A stretch of DNA of 64,000 bases from CAVPDA01 sp963702495 (GTDB lineage: Bacteria; Pseudomonadota; Gammaproteobacteria; Burkholderiales; Rhodocyclaceae): contig CAVPDA010000018.1 of the NCBI GenBank assembly GCA_963702495.1, positions 620,001 through 684,000 of the forward strand, read 5' to 3'. The position numbers and the translations under genes were made by a program. Of this stretch, positions 16,776 through 24,791 are shown in pieces; position 1 is the stretch's first letter, and each line of letters starts with the position of its first letter. Below the pieces are notes generated by a model that saw nothing but the letters and a program-made list of their open reading frames with translations, had not been told where the DNA came from and did not search any database.

Positions 16776-17927
16776 ATGCTGCGCCTGGTCGCAGCGCTCG
16801 CGCTGTTCTGCCTCGTCGCCCTCGCTCACGCCGTTCAGGGCGTGACCCGGGACCAGATCCGCGTCGGCACCATCCAGGATCTGTCCGGGCCGATCGCCCT
16901 GCTCGGCGTGCCGATACGCGACGGCATGCAGATGCGCTTCGACGAGGCCAACGCCCGCGGCGGCGTGCACGGACGCAGGCTTAGGCTGATCGTCGAGGAC
17001 TCGGGCTACGATCCGAAGAAGGGCGTGCTGGCGGCGCGCAAGCTGATCGGCAGCGACCGGGTGTTCGCCCTGCTCGGAACGCTGGGCACGCCGGTGGTGC
17101 TGGCGACGATGCCGCTGGCGCTGGACCAGGGGCTGCCGCACCTGTTTCCGTTCTCGCCGCATCCGGCCACCTTCGAGCCGGTGAGCAGGCTCAAGTTCCA
17201 GATCTTCACGCCCTATGTGGATTACATGCGCACGGCGGTGCGCTACCTGGTGCGCGCCAACGGCTACCAGCGCGTCGGCATTCTCTACCAGGACGACGAT
17301 TACGGCATCGAAGTGCTGCGCGGCGCCGAGTTGGCGCTGCAGGACGGCGGCCTGAAGCTGGCCGAAAAGACCTCCTACAAGCGCGGCGCCACCGACTTCT
17401 CGGCGCAGATCGCGCGCCTGCGCGCGGCCGGCTGCGAACTGGTGGTGCTCGGCACGGTGGTGCGGGAGACGGTCGGCGCCATGCAGGAAGCGCGCAAGGT
17501 CGGCTGGAACGTGGACATGCTGGTTTCCTCCTCCGGCTACTCGGCCCAGGTGCACGAACTCGGCGGCAAGGCGGTGGAGGGGCTGTACGGCGTTGCCGCC
17601 AGCCCGATTCCCTATGCCGAAGGCGCGAATCGCGAGCTTGCCGCCTGGATTGCCGACTACCGGCGCCGCTTCGGCGCCGAGCCGAACGTCTGGAGCGTGC
17701 AGGCCTACGTCGCGGCGGACCTCTTCGTGCGCGCCATCGAGCGCGCCGGTCCGCGCCTCGATGCCGATACGCTGGCGCGCGCCTTCGAGACCATGGAAAC
17801 CCGCCGCGACTACTTCGGCAGCCCGAACTTCCGCTTCACGCCCAGCGACCACCTCGGCACGCGCGAGCGCCGCATCGCCCGCATCCGCGACGGGCGCTGG
17901 GTGATGCTCACCGACTATCTGAAATAG
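16776..17927 (+). CDS. livK: Periplasmic substrate-binding protein of LivK type
   Basis: 383 residues from the chosen ATG. A signal peptide (MLRLVAALALFCLVALAHA) is followed by a Peripla_BP_6 fold: QIRVGTIQDLSGPIALLGVPIRDGMQMRFDEANARGG, then RRLRLIVEDSGYDPKKGVLAARKLI, VGILYQDDDYGIEVLRGAELAL and the C-terminal ETRRDYFGSPNFRFTPSDH. It delivers ligand to LivHM at the inner membrane. An upstream in-frame ATG at 16743 would add 11 residues before the signal peptide and was rejected. Phrases such as GYDPKKGVLAARKLI recur in binding proteins of aromatic- or short-chain-acid transporters, so the ligand need not be an amino acid. Confidence 0.87.
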   Translation: MLRLVAALALFCLVALAHAVQGVTRDQIRVGTIQDLSGPIALLGVPIRDGMQMRFDEANARGGVHGRRLRLIVEDSGYDPKKGVLAARKLIGSDRVFALLGTLGTPVVLATMPLALDQGLPHLFPFSPHPATFEPVSRLKFQIFTPYVDYMRTAVRYLVRANGYQRVGILYQDDDYGIEVLRGAELALQDGGLKLAEKTSYKRGATDFSAQIARLRAAGCELVVLGTVVRETVGAMQEARKVGWNVDMLVSSSGYSAQVHELGGKAVEGLYGVAASPIPYAEGANRELAAWIADYRRRFGAEPNVWSVQAYVAADLFVRAIERAGPRLDADTLARAFETMETRRDYFGSPNFRFTPSDHLGTRERRIARIRDGRWVMLTDYLK

Positions 17928-17943
17928 CAGCGGCGGCCGGCAG

Positions 17944-18687
17944 CTACATATAGGCGCCGCCGTTCACGTTGATCTGCTGCCCGGTGATGTAATCGCCGTC
18001 GGCGGCGAGGAAGGTCACCGCCTTCGCCATCTCCTCCGGCAGGCCGAAGCGGCCGATCGGGATGCGCGCCTTGATCTGGTTCGCCACGTCCTCGGGCACC
18101 TTGGCCAGCATGTCGGTCAGGGTGAAGCCCGGCGCCACCACATTGACCGTGATGCCGGTCTTGGCCAGTTCCAGCGCGGCGGTCTTGGTGAAGGCGATGA
18201 TGCCACCCTTGCTGGCGCTGTAGTTGGCCTGGCCGAAGGCGGCGGCCTGGCCGTTCATCGAGCTGATGTTGATGATGCGGCCGTATTTCTGCGCCATCAT
18301 CGGCTGCATGGCGGCGGTAGTGCAGAAGAACACCGCGTTGAGGTTGGTCTGGATGACATCCAGCCAGTTCTGATCGCTCATCTTGCGCAGCGAACTGTCG
18401 CGGGTGATGCCGGCGTTGTTCACCAGGATGTCCAGCCGGCCCCAGTGATCGACCACCTTCTTGATCAACCCGCGCGCCTCGTCGGCGACGGCGACGTTGG
18501 CCTGGGCGAGCAGGTATTCCCCGCCGCCGGCCTGGATTTCCGCCCCGACTTCCCGCGCCAGTGCTTCGTTGGATTGGAAATTGAGGGCCACCTTCGCCCC
18601 CTCGCGCGCCAGTTCCAGCGCGATGCCGCGCCCGATGCCGCGCGATGCCCCCGTTACAATCGCGATCTTGCCGTCCAGTTGACCCAT
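17944..18687 (-). CDS. phbB: Acetoacetyl-CoA reductase (PhbB type)
   Basis: 247 residues, an SDR enzyme with TGASRGIGRGIALELAREGAKVA (cofactor), NNAGITRD, INISSMNGQAAAFGQANYSASKGG (catalytic Ser, Tyr, Lys) and NVVAPGFTLTDM. The ISSMNGQ...FGQxNYSASK wording is characteristic of PhbB/PhaB, which reduces acetoacetyl-CoA to (R)-3-hydroxybutyryl-CoA for polyhydroxybutyrate; FabG is the main alternative. The start at 18687 is preceded by a strong GGAGAGGACG. No polymerase or thiolase is adjacent. It is convergent with livK with a 16-bp gap. Confidence 0.88.
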   Translation of the reverse strand: MGQLDGKIAIVTGASRGIGRGIALELAREGAKVALNFQSNEALAREVGAEIQAGGGEYLLAQANVAVADEARGLIKKVVDHWGRLDILVNNAGITRDSSLRKMSDQNWLDVIQTNLNAVFFCTTAAMQPMMAQKYGRIINISSMNGQAAAFGQANYSASKGGIIAFTKTAALELAKTGITVNVVAPGFTLTDMLAKVPEDVANQIKARIPIGRFGLPEEMAKAVTFLAADGDYITGQQINVNGGAYM

Positions 18688-18877
18688 CGTCCTCTCCTCC
18701 TCGTGTTCGATATTGGTATGGGGCGTTTCGCGTCGAGCCGAAACGCCGGGCACTGCTCGCCGAAGTATAAGATTATTCGGCGCGAATCAGTAGAGTCCTG
18801 ATCGCCCGGTCACTGCCGGCGCTGCGCGCCGACTCGGAGCGTAGCGGTCGTGCCGGGGCGGATCGGTCGTGTCTTGC

Positions 18878-19303
18878 TCACTGCGCCTGTTCGGGCAGCA
18901 CGGCCATCAGCATGGCGACCATCTCCGGATCGAAGTCGAAGCCCGGCTCGTCGCCGGGATTGAGGGAGATGCCGATTCCGGCGCCCATGCGGCGCAGCAC
19001 CCAGGAGAACTCGGTAACCAGACCGCCGCTGTAGCCGGGGTAATGGGTGACCATGTCCTTGGCACGCTCCGGCACGCTGAACAGGACCAGCACGCGGTTG
19101 CCGTCCTCGTCCTCGATCACCAGCGGCTCGGCCTTGGTGGATGTCTGGAAGCCGGCGATCTGGTGCTTTTCGTCTTTTACCGGCATGAACACCTGCTGGT
19201 CCATCAGGCGCTGGGCGAAAACTTCCGGCTCGAGCGCGCCCTCGTGCATTTCGACGAGCAGACGTTCCAGATCGTTGCGGGGAGTGGTGGTCTGGTGGTT
19301 CAT
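18878..19303 (-). CDS. SseB-family protein
   Basis: 141 residues. The N-terminal part LERLLVEMHEGALEPEVFAQRLMDQQVFMPV and VIEDEDGNRVLVLFSVPERAKDM matches the SseB N-terminal domain, a small alpha/beta domain named after the E. coli serine-sensitivity gene; biochemical function is unknown. The C-terminal half ends GDEPGFDFDPEMVAMLMA. It lies 90 bases downstream of the FRG-domain gene on the same strand and is the last gene before the phbB promoter region. Confidence 0.65.
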   Translation of the reverse strand: MNHQTTTPRNDLERLLVEMHEGALEPEVFAQRLMDQQVFMPVKDEKHQIAGFQTSTKAEPLVIEDEDGNRVLVLFSVPERAKDMVTHYPGYSGGLVTEFSWVLRRMGAGIGISLNPGDEPGFDFDPEMVAMLMAVLPEQAQ

Positions 19304-19393
19304 GGCTGGGCGCAGGAAGTAGGGTACGCGGAGGATAGCATCCGGCTGCCGCCGGCGACAGCAAGATGGCGCTGCCGCCCGCCCGCGTGGACA

Positions 19394-20254
19394 TCAGAAC
19401 AGGTCGCCGGGCGCCTCGGTGATTCGCCTCTCCCCATGCAGTTGGGCGCGCACCCGGGCGCAGATGTCCCGCACCCGGTCTTCCGCCGGGAACAGGGCGT
19501 CGTGCGGGATGGCCTGAAACTGCTCGTCCCAGAAGCCGGCGGCGGCGATGCGGAATTTCGCCAGCAGCCGCGCCGCGCAGTCCTGCGCCGGATGCTTGGC
19601 CTCGCGCAGCGCCGGAAACGACCCGACCAGGAAACCCTCCTGAAAGTACGGACGCTTGGCGTCGGGCGGGCAGATCGACAGCAGGCGGATGTTGAGCAGT
19701 TCCTCTTCCACCGAGTAGCTGATGCTGCCATGGACGTGCGGAAACCCCAGCACGAACACATGAGCGTCGTCCGCGGCGCGCTCCAGCGCGAACGATGCCG
19801 CCACCCGCAGCGACTGCGTCACGTCCAGCAGCGGCGTCGGGCAGACCTCGTAGTGCTGCAACATCGCCCAGGTCAGTTCGGGGAACTTGCCGAGCTTGGC
19901 GCTGCCTTCGATGGCATGGGAGCGGAATTCGGCGTGCAGCAGCGCCGCGGCGCGGTCCAGCGTCTGGAAGCGTGAGCGCAACTCTGCGTTCGGCAGCGAT
20001 CCGTCGCTGCGATAGATGGCCGGGTACAGGCTGGTGGCGTTGGACTCGATCAGGTGGTCGCGCCGCTGGCCGCGGTAGATCAGGAAATATTCGGGGTTGT
20101 AGTACGAGAGGCGCGCCACCGCCTCCACCAGCTGGCGGAAGCTCGCGATCGGCGCCGCCGCGCCTTCGCGCACCTGGCGCGTGGTGATCTGGCGTCCGCC
20201 CGTCGGGTCATCGCCGAGGAAGGGCGAACGAAAACGATTGCCGATGCTTCTCAT
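19394..20254 (-). CDS. FRG-domain protein
   Basis: 286 residues. An FRG domain occupies about residues 35-170: YFLIYRGQRRDHLIESNATSLYPAIYR contains the FRG-like R-G-Q triad at 61-63, and LTWAMLQHYEVCPTPLLDVTQSLRVAASFA is the second conserved block. FRG domains occur in bacterial and phage proteins of unknown enzymatic activity, and in some toxin-antitoxin and defence loci. The start has AAGGGGATCG upstream. The C-terminal third (PPDAKRPYFQEGFLVGSFP ... VRAQLHGE) fits the same family's longer members. It is transcribed ahead of the SseB-like gene. Confidence 0.75.
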   Translation of the reverse strand: MRSIGNRFRSPFLGDDPTGGRQITTRQVREGAAAPIASFRQLVEAVARLSYYNPEYFLIYRGQRRDHLIESNATSLYPAIYRSDGSLPNAELRSRFQTLDRAAALLHAEFRSHAIEGSAKLGKFPELTWAMLQHYEVCPTPLLDVTQSLRVAASFALERAADDAHVFVLGFPHVHGSISYSVEEELLNIRLLSICPPDAKRPYFQEGFLVGSFPALREAKHPAQDCAARLLAKFRIAAAGFWDEQFQAIPHDALFPAEDRVRDICARVRAQLHGERRITEAPGDLF

Positions 20255-20282
20255 CGATCCCCTTGTGTCGCCGGCCTGCGGC

Positions 20283-20312
20283 TTGTTTGACCGTCCGGCC
20301 GCTGGCTATGAT
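20283..20312 (+). promoter_or_regulatory. Candidate sigma-70 promoter for the vgb-like operon
   Basis: TTGTTT (20283-20288), an 18-base spacer and TATGAT (20307-20312) lie about 45 bases ahead of the ATG at 20356, in the divergent gap with the FRG-domain gene. The -35 is weak and the -10 good. It is read from sequence only. Confidence 0.4.
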
Positions 20313-20355
20313 GAACTCGACGCAGAGTGTAACCCGAGGCGTGGAGGAGGCAAGC

Positions 20356-21354
20356 ATGACATGGCGATGGCAGTGCGCCGCCGCGGCGATGGCGATGGCG
20401 CTGGCCTGCGGCAGCGGCTGGGCCGGCGGATCGAACTACGGCGTCGCGCCCGGCGCGCTGCCGCAGGTGGCGGGCAAGGTGATCGAGTTCCCGGTCCCCA
20501 CGCCCAGGTTCGCGCGCGATCCGGCGCCGGGACCGGACGGCAGCATCTACATCGCCGTCATGCACGGCAACCGGATCGCGCGCTTCGACCCGCGGGCCAG
20601 GACGTTCCGCGAATGGGATCTGCCGGAGGGTGCGCGCCCCCACGGCCTGGTGGTCGATGCCGAGGGCATCGTCTGGTACACGGGCAACGGCAACGGCACC
20701 ATCGGCCGCCTCGACCCGAAGTCCGGCAAGGTCACGGAATTGCGTGCGCCTTCGGGCGGCGACCCCCATACCGTGGTGATGGACGGCAAGGGCGACCTCT
20801 GGTTCACGGTGCAGGGCGGCGGCCGCGTCGGGCGCCTGGACCGGGCGACCGGAGCGATCACCGAGTACCGGACCTCGGGCAATCCTTATGGCATCGCCAT
20901 CGACCGCCAGGGTTTCGTGTGGTTCTGCCGCATGGGGGCGGACAAGCTGGGGCGCATCGATCCGGCGAGCGGCGAGATGGGCGAACTGGACACCGGCAGC
21001 GGATCGCGTCCGCGGCGCATGGCGACCGGTCCCGACGGCATGCTGTGGGTGACCGCCTACGGCAATGGCAAACTGATCAAGGTCGATCCGCAGGCGCGGC
21101 GCATCGTCAAGGCGTATCCGATGCCGGCGGGCGCCGGCGGCGGGCCCTACGCCGTGACCGTGGACGGGGCGGGACGCGTCTGGGCCAACGAGATCGACAC
21201 CGATACCGTGGCGCTGTTCGATGCCGGGAGCGAGACGTTTCGCGTCATCAGCCTGCCCTCGAAGAACGTCGGCATCCGCAAGGCCGTCATAGACGCGCAG
21301 GGTCGCTACTGGTATATGGGTTCCCACAACGGACGTCTGGGAATGATCGAATGA
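20356..21354 (+). CDS. Virginiamycin B lyase-like beta-propeller, exported
   Basis: 332 residues. A signal peptide (to about residue 24, ...ALACGSGWAGG) precedes a seven-bladed Vgb/SMP-30-like propeller with repeated blades: PDGSIYIAVMHGNRIARFDP, AEGIVWYTGNGNGTIGRLDP, GKGDLWFTVQGGGRVGRLDR, RQGFVWFCRMGADKLGRIDP, PDGMLWVTAYGNGKLIKVDP and AGRVWANEIDTDTVALFD. True Vgb opens streptogramin B antibiotics. Most chromosomal, exported homologues are unlikely to be resistance enzymes and their substrates are unknown. The start is set by GGAGGAGGCAAGC. The stop overlaps the start of the next gene (ATGA). Confidence 0.8.
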   Translation: MTWRWQCAAAAMAMALACGSGWAGGSNYGVAPGALPQVAGKVIEFPVPTPRFARDPAPGPDGSIYIAVMHGNRIARFDPRARTFREWDLPEGARPHGLVVDAEGIVWYTGNGNGTIGRLDPKSGKVTELRAPSGGDPHTVVMDGKGDLWFTVQGGGRVGRLDRATGAITEYRTSGNPYGIAIDRQGFVWFCRMGADKLGRIDPASGEMGELDTGSGSRPRRMATGPDGMLWVTAYGNGKLIKVDPQARRIVKAYPMPAGAGGGPYAVTVDGAGRVWANEIDTDTVALFDAGSETFRVISLPSKNVGIRKAVIDAQGRYWYMGSHNGRLGMIE

Positions 21355-21926
21355 AGAAAAGACTGGCGGGGCGCGGATGGCGCGGTCTCGGGATGCTCCT
21401 GTGCATGTTGGCGGCGACGGTGGCGTGGGCGGACGAGGCGCTGTGGACGCAGCTGAAACAGGGCGGATACGTGGTGCTCATCCGTCATGCCAGCACCGAG
21501 TTCGGCATCGGCGATCCACCGGGCTTCAAGCTCGACGATTGCAGCACGCAGCGCAATCTTTCCGACACGGGCAGGGCCGAGGCGCGGCGGCTGGGGGAGA
21601 CGTTCCGCAGCCGGGGCGTGCCGGTGTCGGAGGTGCGCTCGAGCCAATGGTGCCGCTGCATGGAGACGGCGAAGCTCGCCTTCGGCCGCGCCGAACCGTG
21701 GCCGGCGATCAATTCGGTGTTCGCCGATCGCTCCCAGGAGCCGGCGCAGCGGCGCGCCGTGCTGGAACTGGCGTCGAAGGTGAAGCCTCCGCGCAACCTG
21801 GTGCTGGTCACCCACAATTACAACATCAATGCCCTGGTCGGCGCCTCCCCCGCCAAGGCGGAGATCGTCGTCGCCCGCTTCGATAACGGCGAACTCAAGC
21901 TGGTGGGGCGGATTGCCCCACCGTGA
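21351..21926 (+). CDS. Exported histidine-phosphatase-family protein
   Basis: 191 residues. A Lys/Arg-rich N-terminus and hydrophobic segment (LGMLLCMLAATVAWA) form a signal peptide. The domain that follows has the phosphoglycerate-mutase-like catalytic motif LIRHASTEFG (His46, with RHA in place of the usual RHG), SDTGRAEARRLGETFRSR, SSQWCRCMETAKLAFG and the second histidine in VTHNYNINAL. This is the SixA/LpxE-like periplasmic phosphatase group, with unknown substrate. It starts in a 4-base overlap with the propeller gene, so the two are translationally coupled. Confidence 0.82.
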   Translation: MKKRLAGRGWRGLGMLLCMLAATVAWADEALWTQLKQGGYVVLIRHASTEFGIGDPPGFKLDDCSTQRNLSDTGRAEARRLGETFRSRGVPVSEVRSSQWCRCMETAKLAFGRAEPWPAINSVFADRSQEPAQRRAVLELASKVKPPRNLVLVTHNYNINALVGASPAKAEIVVARFDNGELKLVGRIAPP

Positions 21927-21952
21927 ACGCCACACCCTGCCGGAGCCATCGC

Positions 21953-22078
21953 ATGAAACTCAGGGCAAGAGCGGTTCTGGTGATATGTGCGGCGATTCTC
22001 GGCGTCGCCGCCTGCGCCAGCGGCAATGTTTCGCAGGCGCCGGACCGTCCCGAACCGCGCTACGATTATCGCCACTGA
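21953..22078 (+). CDS. Small lipoprotein, 41 residues
   Basis: Very short gene beginning ATG at 21953 after a GGAG-like site (CGGAGCC). The protein starts MKLRARAVLVICAAILGVAAC and has a lipobox V-A-A-C with Cys21. The mature part is about 20 residues, Pro/Arg-rich, ending RYDYRH. It is therefore probably lipid-anchored in the envelope. It sits 26 bases after the phosphatase and is the last gene of the propeller operon. The TGA stop lies inside an 11-bp tandem repeat. The function is unknown. Confidence 0.65.
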   Translation: MKLRARAVLVICAAILGVAACASGNVSQAPDRPEPRYDYRH

Positions 22079-22111
22079 GTCGCCACTGAGTCGCCCCTGA
22101 GTCGCCCCTGA
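22070..22111. repeat. 11-bp tandem repeat, four copies, over the lipoprotein stop codon
   Basis: The unit CGCC(A/C)CTGAGT is present at 22070, 22081, 22092 and 22103 (last copy partial). The first two copies have A and the last two C at the variable position. The lipoprotein's stop is the TGA of the first unit. The unit length is not a multiple of three. Confidence 0.85.
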
Positions 22112-22112
22112 T

Positions 22113-22143
22113 GCGGCGGGCAGGAGCGCCTGCCGCCCGCCGC
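22113..22143. terminator. Hairpin between convergent lipoprotein and hydrolase genes
   Basis: GCGGCGGGCAGG pairs with CCTGCCGCCCGCCGC around an AGCG loop, with a three-base bulge on the 3' side. It lies between two converging stops and has no U-tract. It is a plausible bidirectional terminator. Confidence 0.5.
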
Positions 22144-22153
22144 GCTCACCGGC

Positions 22154-23023
22154 TCAGACGCCGTTCTGCTTCAGCCACGCCTGCAGCCGCTTCCAGCCGT
22201 CGTCCGCGGCGTCCTTGCGGTAGCTCGGCCGGTAGTCGGCGTGGAAGGCGTGGGGGGCGTCGGGATAGACGTGAATCTCCGACTTGCCGCCGGCCGCCTT
22301 GATCGCCTCGCGCATCGTGTCGACCGTGTCCAGCGGGATGCCCTGGTCCTGGCCGCCGTACAGGCCGAGCACCGGCGCCTTCAGATCCTTTGCCAGATCC
22401 GTGGGCTGCTTCGGCGTCAGCGCACTGGCTGCACCGACCAGCCGCCCGTACCAGGCGACGCCAGCCTTGAGCTGCGGGTTGTGGGCGGCGTACAGCCACA
22501 CGATGCGCCCGCCCCAGCAGAAGCCGGTGATGGCCAGGCGCGACACGTCGCCGCCATTGGCCCGCGCCCAGGCTACGCAGTTGTCCAGATCCACCATGAC
22601 CTGGGCGTCCGGCACCTTGGACACGACCTTGTCCAGAATCTCCTGAATGTTGGTCATGGTGGCGACGCTGCCCTGCCGGTAGTACAGCTCCGGCGCGATG
22701 GCGAGGTAGCCGAGCTTCGCCAGGCGGCGGCATACGTCCTTGATGTGCTCATGGACGCCGAAGATCTCCTGCACCACCAGCACCACCGGAAACTTGCTGC
22801 CGGTCGCCGGCTGGGCGCGGTAGGCCGGCAATCTCGTGCCGTTGCTGGCGATGACGATCTCGTTGACGGAAAGTCCCTGGGTGTCGGTGGTGATGACCTG
22901 CTGCGCCATCACCGGCTGCACGGCCGCGGCAAAGCCGCTCGCCAGCATCGAAGCGACGAAGCTGCGGCGGGTGAAAGGCACCTGTGGGGCCAGGCTGTCG
23001 AAGTCGGAACGGGTTTGGGTCAT
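22154..23023 (-). CDS. Dienelactone hydrolase family protein, Tat-exported
   Basis: 289 residues. A twin-arginine signal (FTRRSFVASMLASGFAAAV, Arg19-Arg20) is followed by a DLH alpha/beta-hydrolase domain: PVVLVVQEIFGVHEHIKDVCRRLAKLGYLAIAPELY, nucleophile Cys169 in GFCWGGR, YGGQDQGIP (acid region) and PDAPHAFHADYR (catalytic His). The Cys-Asp-His triad is that of dienelactone hydrolase, but exported homologues usually have unknown substrates. The start at 23023 follows AAGGAGAG. It is divergent from the AhpD-like gene, with a 91-bp shared promoter region. Confidence 0.88.
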   Translation of the reverse strand: MTQTRSDFDSLAPQVPFTRRSFVASMLASGFAAAVQPVMAQQVITTDTQGLSVNEIVIASNGTRLPAYRAQPATGSKFPVVLVVQEIFGVHEHIKDVCRRLAKLGYLAIAPELYYRQGSVATMTNIQEILDKVVSKVPDAQVMVDLDNCVAWARANGGDVSRLAITGFCWGGRIVWLYAAHNPQLKAGVAWYGRLVGAASALTPKQPTDLAKDLKAPVLGLYGGQDQGIPLDTVDTMREAIKAAGGKSEIHVYPDAPHAFHADYRPSYRKDAADDGWKRLQAWLKQNGV

Positions 23024-23114
23024 CTTGTCTCTCCTTGGCGTTGGGTCGTGTAAGTTACGATAGCGCAGCCGAATCATCAATCCCGTAATCCCACCTTCCT
23101 CGCAAGGAGCCACC

Positions 23115-23699
23115 ATGAGCGAAAAACCGATCAGCCGCTACCCGGTCCCCGATCTGGAACAGATGGCGGAGGACATGCGCAGCCGCATCCTTGCCGTGCA
23201 GGAGAAGTCGGGGTTCGTTCCCAATGTATTCCTCGCCCTGGCGCACCGGCCGGACGAGTTCCGCGCCTTCTTCGCCTACCACGATGCGCTGATGGAGAAG
23301 GAAAGCGGCCTGACCAAGGCGGAGCGGGAGATGATCGTGGTGGCGACCTCGGGTGCGAACCAGTGCCAATACTGCGTGGTCGCCCACGGCGCCATCCTGC
23401 GTGTGCGCGCCCGGAATGCCCTGGTGGCGGATCAGGTCGCCATCAACTACCGCAAGGCGGACATCACGCCGCGGCAGAAGGCGATGCTGGATTTCGCGCT
23501 GAAGGTCTCGCTTTGCGCCCAGGAGATCGGCGAGGAGGACTTCGCCACCCTGCGCGCCGCCGGCTTCAGCGACGAGGACATCTGGGACATCGGCGCCGTC
23601 GCCGCCTTCTTCGGGCTGTCGAACCGCATGGCCAACCTGACCAACATGCGACCCAACGATGAGTTCTATCTGCTGGGCAGGCTGCCGCGGGAGAAATGA
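23115..23699 (+). CDS. AhpD-like peroxidase-related protein
   Basis: 194 residues. An AhpD/carboxymuconolactone-decarboxylase fold with the CxxC(x)3H redox motif, QCQYCVVAHG (Cys84, Cys87, His91). The surrounding text (SGFVPNVFLALAHRPDEFRAFFAYHDALM, LTKAEREMIVV, FFGLSNRMANLTNMRPNDEFY) matches the uncharacterised peroxidase-related family. A role in hydroperoxide reduction is inferred from the motif. The start has AAGGAGCCACC upstream. Its last 34 bases overlap the 3' end of the persulfide dioxygenase gene on the other strand. Confidence 0.85.
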   Translation: MSEKPISRYPVPDLEQMAEDMRSRILAVQEKSGFVPNVFLALAHRPDEFRAFFAYHDALMEKESGLTKAEREMIVVATSGANQCQYCVVAHGAILRVRARNALVADQVAINYRKADITPRQKAMLDFALKVSLCAQEIGEEDFATLRAAGFSDEDIWDIGAVAAFFGLSNRMANLTNMRPNDEFYLLGRLPREK

Positions 23700-24394
23700 G
23701 TCGCTGCCGCGGAGACGAGCCTGATACCCGGGGGCGGCAGCGACGTTTCGGATCGAGAGACGCGGCCTGGATTTCGACGCGCCATGCCGGCCACGAATTC
23801 GTCGCGCGTCCGGCCGGTGACGCAGGGATTGTGCTCGCGCTCCTCGCCGATGCACGTCACCCGCCTGCCGCCGCTGTCGCGGCCGGGATAGACGAGTGTC
23901 TCGTCGGGCAGGGTCAGGATGCGCCGCGTCAGAGAGTCGTAGAGCTGGCCCGGGTTGCTGTCGGGAAGGTCGGTGCGGCCGCAGCCGCCGATGAGCAGGG
24001 CGTCCCCGCTGAACAGCCGGTCTCGCCATAGATAGCTGAGACAGCCCTGGGTGTGACCCGGGGTCGGCCGCACGTAGATGCGTTCCTGTCCCAGGGCCAC
24101 GGTATCCCCGTCGCTAACCAGCAGATCCGCCCAACGTACGCCCGAGGCACGGCCATAAACCACCGTGGCGCCGCAACGGGCGCGCAACTGCAGGCCGGCG
24201 CTCGCATGGTCTTCGTGCACATGGGTTTCGAGGACGTAGGTCAACCGGCTCTGCAGTTCGTCCATCAGCCCCAGATAAAGGGCGATGTGCTCGAGCACGG
24301 GATCGATGATCAACGCCTCGCCGCTCGCTGCGTCCGCCAGCAGGTAGGTGAAGGCGCCGCTTGCCGTGTCGTGCAACTGACGAAACCGGATCAT
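23666..24394 (-). CDS. pdo: Persulfide dioxygenase (ETHE1/PDO-like), with altered 3' part
   Basis: 242 residues. ETHE1-type enzymes oxidise glutathione persulfide to sulfite with mononuclear iron. The N-terminal three-quarters is typical: MIRFRQLHDTASGAFTYLLAD, THVHEDH at 57-63, PTPGHTQGCLSYL (His114) and FSGDALLIGGCGRTD (Asp131), which supply the iron ligands. The next family block, normally YPGHDYxGR, reads YPGRDSGGR, so its histidine is Arg172. After FVAGMA the usual KPKxIDxAxPANxxCG tail is missing and the frame runs 30-odd residues into the AhpD-like gene, suggesting a frameshift near 23775. It may have reduced activity. It is divergent from fisR and preceded by a sigma-54 promoter. Confidence 0.75.
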   Translation of the reverse strand: MIRFRQLHDTASGAFTYLLADAASGEALIIDPVLEHIALYLGLMDELQSRLTYVLETHVHEDHASAGLQLRARCGATVVYGRASGVRWADLLVSDGDTVALGQERIYVRPTPGHTQGCLSYLWRDRLFSGDALLIGGCGRTDLPDSNPGQLYDSLTRRILTLPDETLVYPGRDSGGRRVTCIGEEREHNPCVTGRTRDEFVAGMARRNPGRVSRSETSLPPPGIRLVSAAATHFSRGSLPSR

Positions 24395-24449
24395 GGAATT
24401 GTCCTCAGACCGGTCCGGCGCGAGGGTGGGGCATTGGCGGCGAGGCGCA

Positions 24450-24465
24450 CGCAAGGTCGAAGCCA
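24450..24465 (-). promoter_or_regulatory. Sigma-54 (-24/-12) promoter for the persulfide dioxygenase gene
   Basis: Read on the minus strand the site is TGGCTTCGACCTTGCG, which matches the TGGCAYGN4TTGCW consensus with GG and GC separated by 10 bases. It lies 56 bases upstream of the dioxygenase ATG, giving a 5' leader of about 45 bases. The neighbouring activator gene fisR encodes a sigma-54-dependent protein, which supports the assignment. Confidence 0.7.
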
Positions 24466-24791
24466 AAGAAAAAAGGAAGCAGTCGGCCGGTTGAGGATGA
24501 ATCGTCCTGCTTCGGGCAGCGACGGTCGCGAGGAGGAGGTTTCGCGGCCGAAGCCAAACCAGAGCGGAGCGGGAGCGATCCTGGCGGCGAGAACGGGGGA
24601 GAGTCTCGCGCACCAGCGGGGCTGGGAGTTGTTTCCATCTTACTAGCCCTCGTACGGCCACTGCTTCCGGTCAATCTGTATTCAACATTCGTGCCATCCG
24701 GGGAAGCGCCCCGGCAGCATCGCTAAGTCGTTGAATTACGGCGTTCAATGCGTGGTCGCCGAGTCGGGAAAGACAGGGAGCCGCCGTTCTC

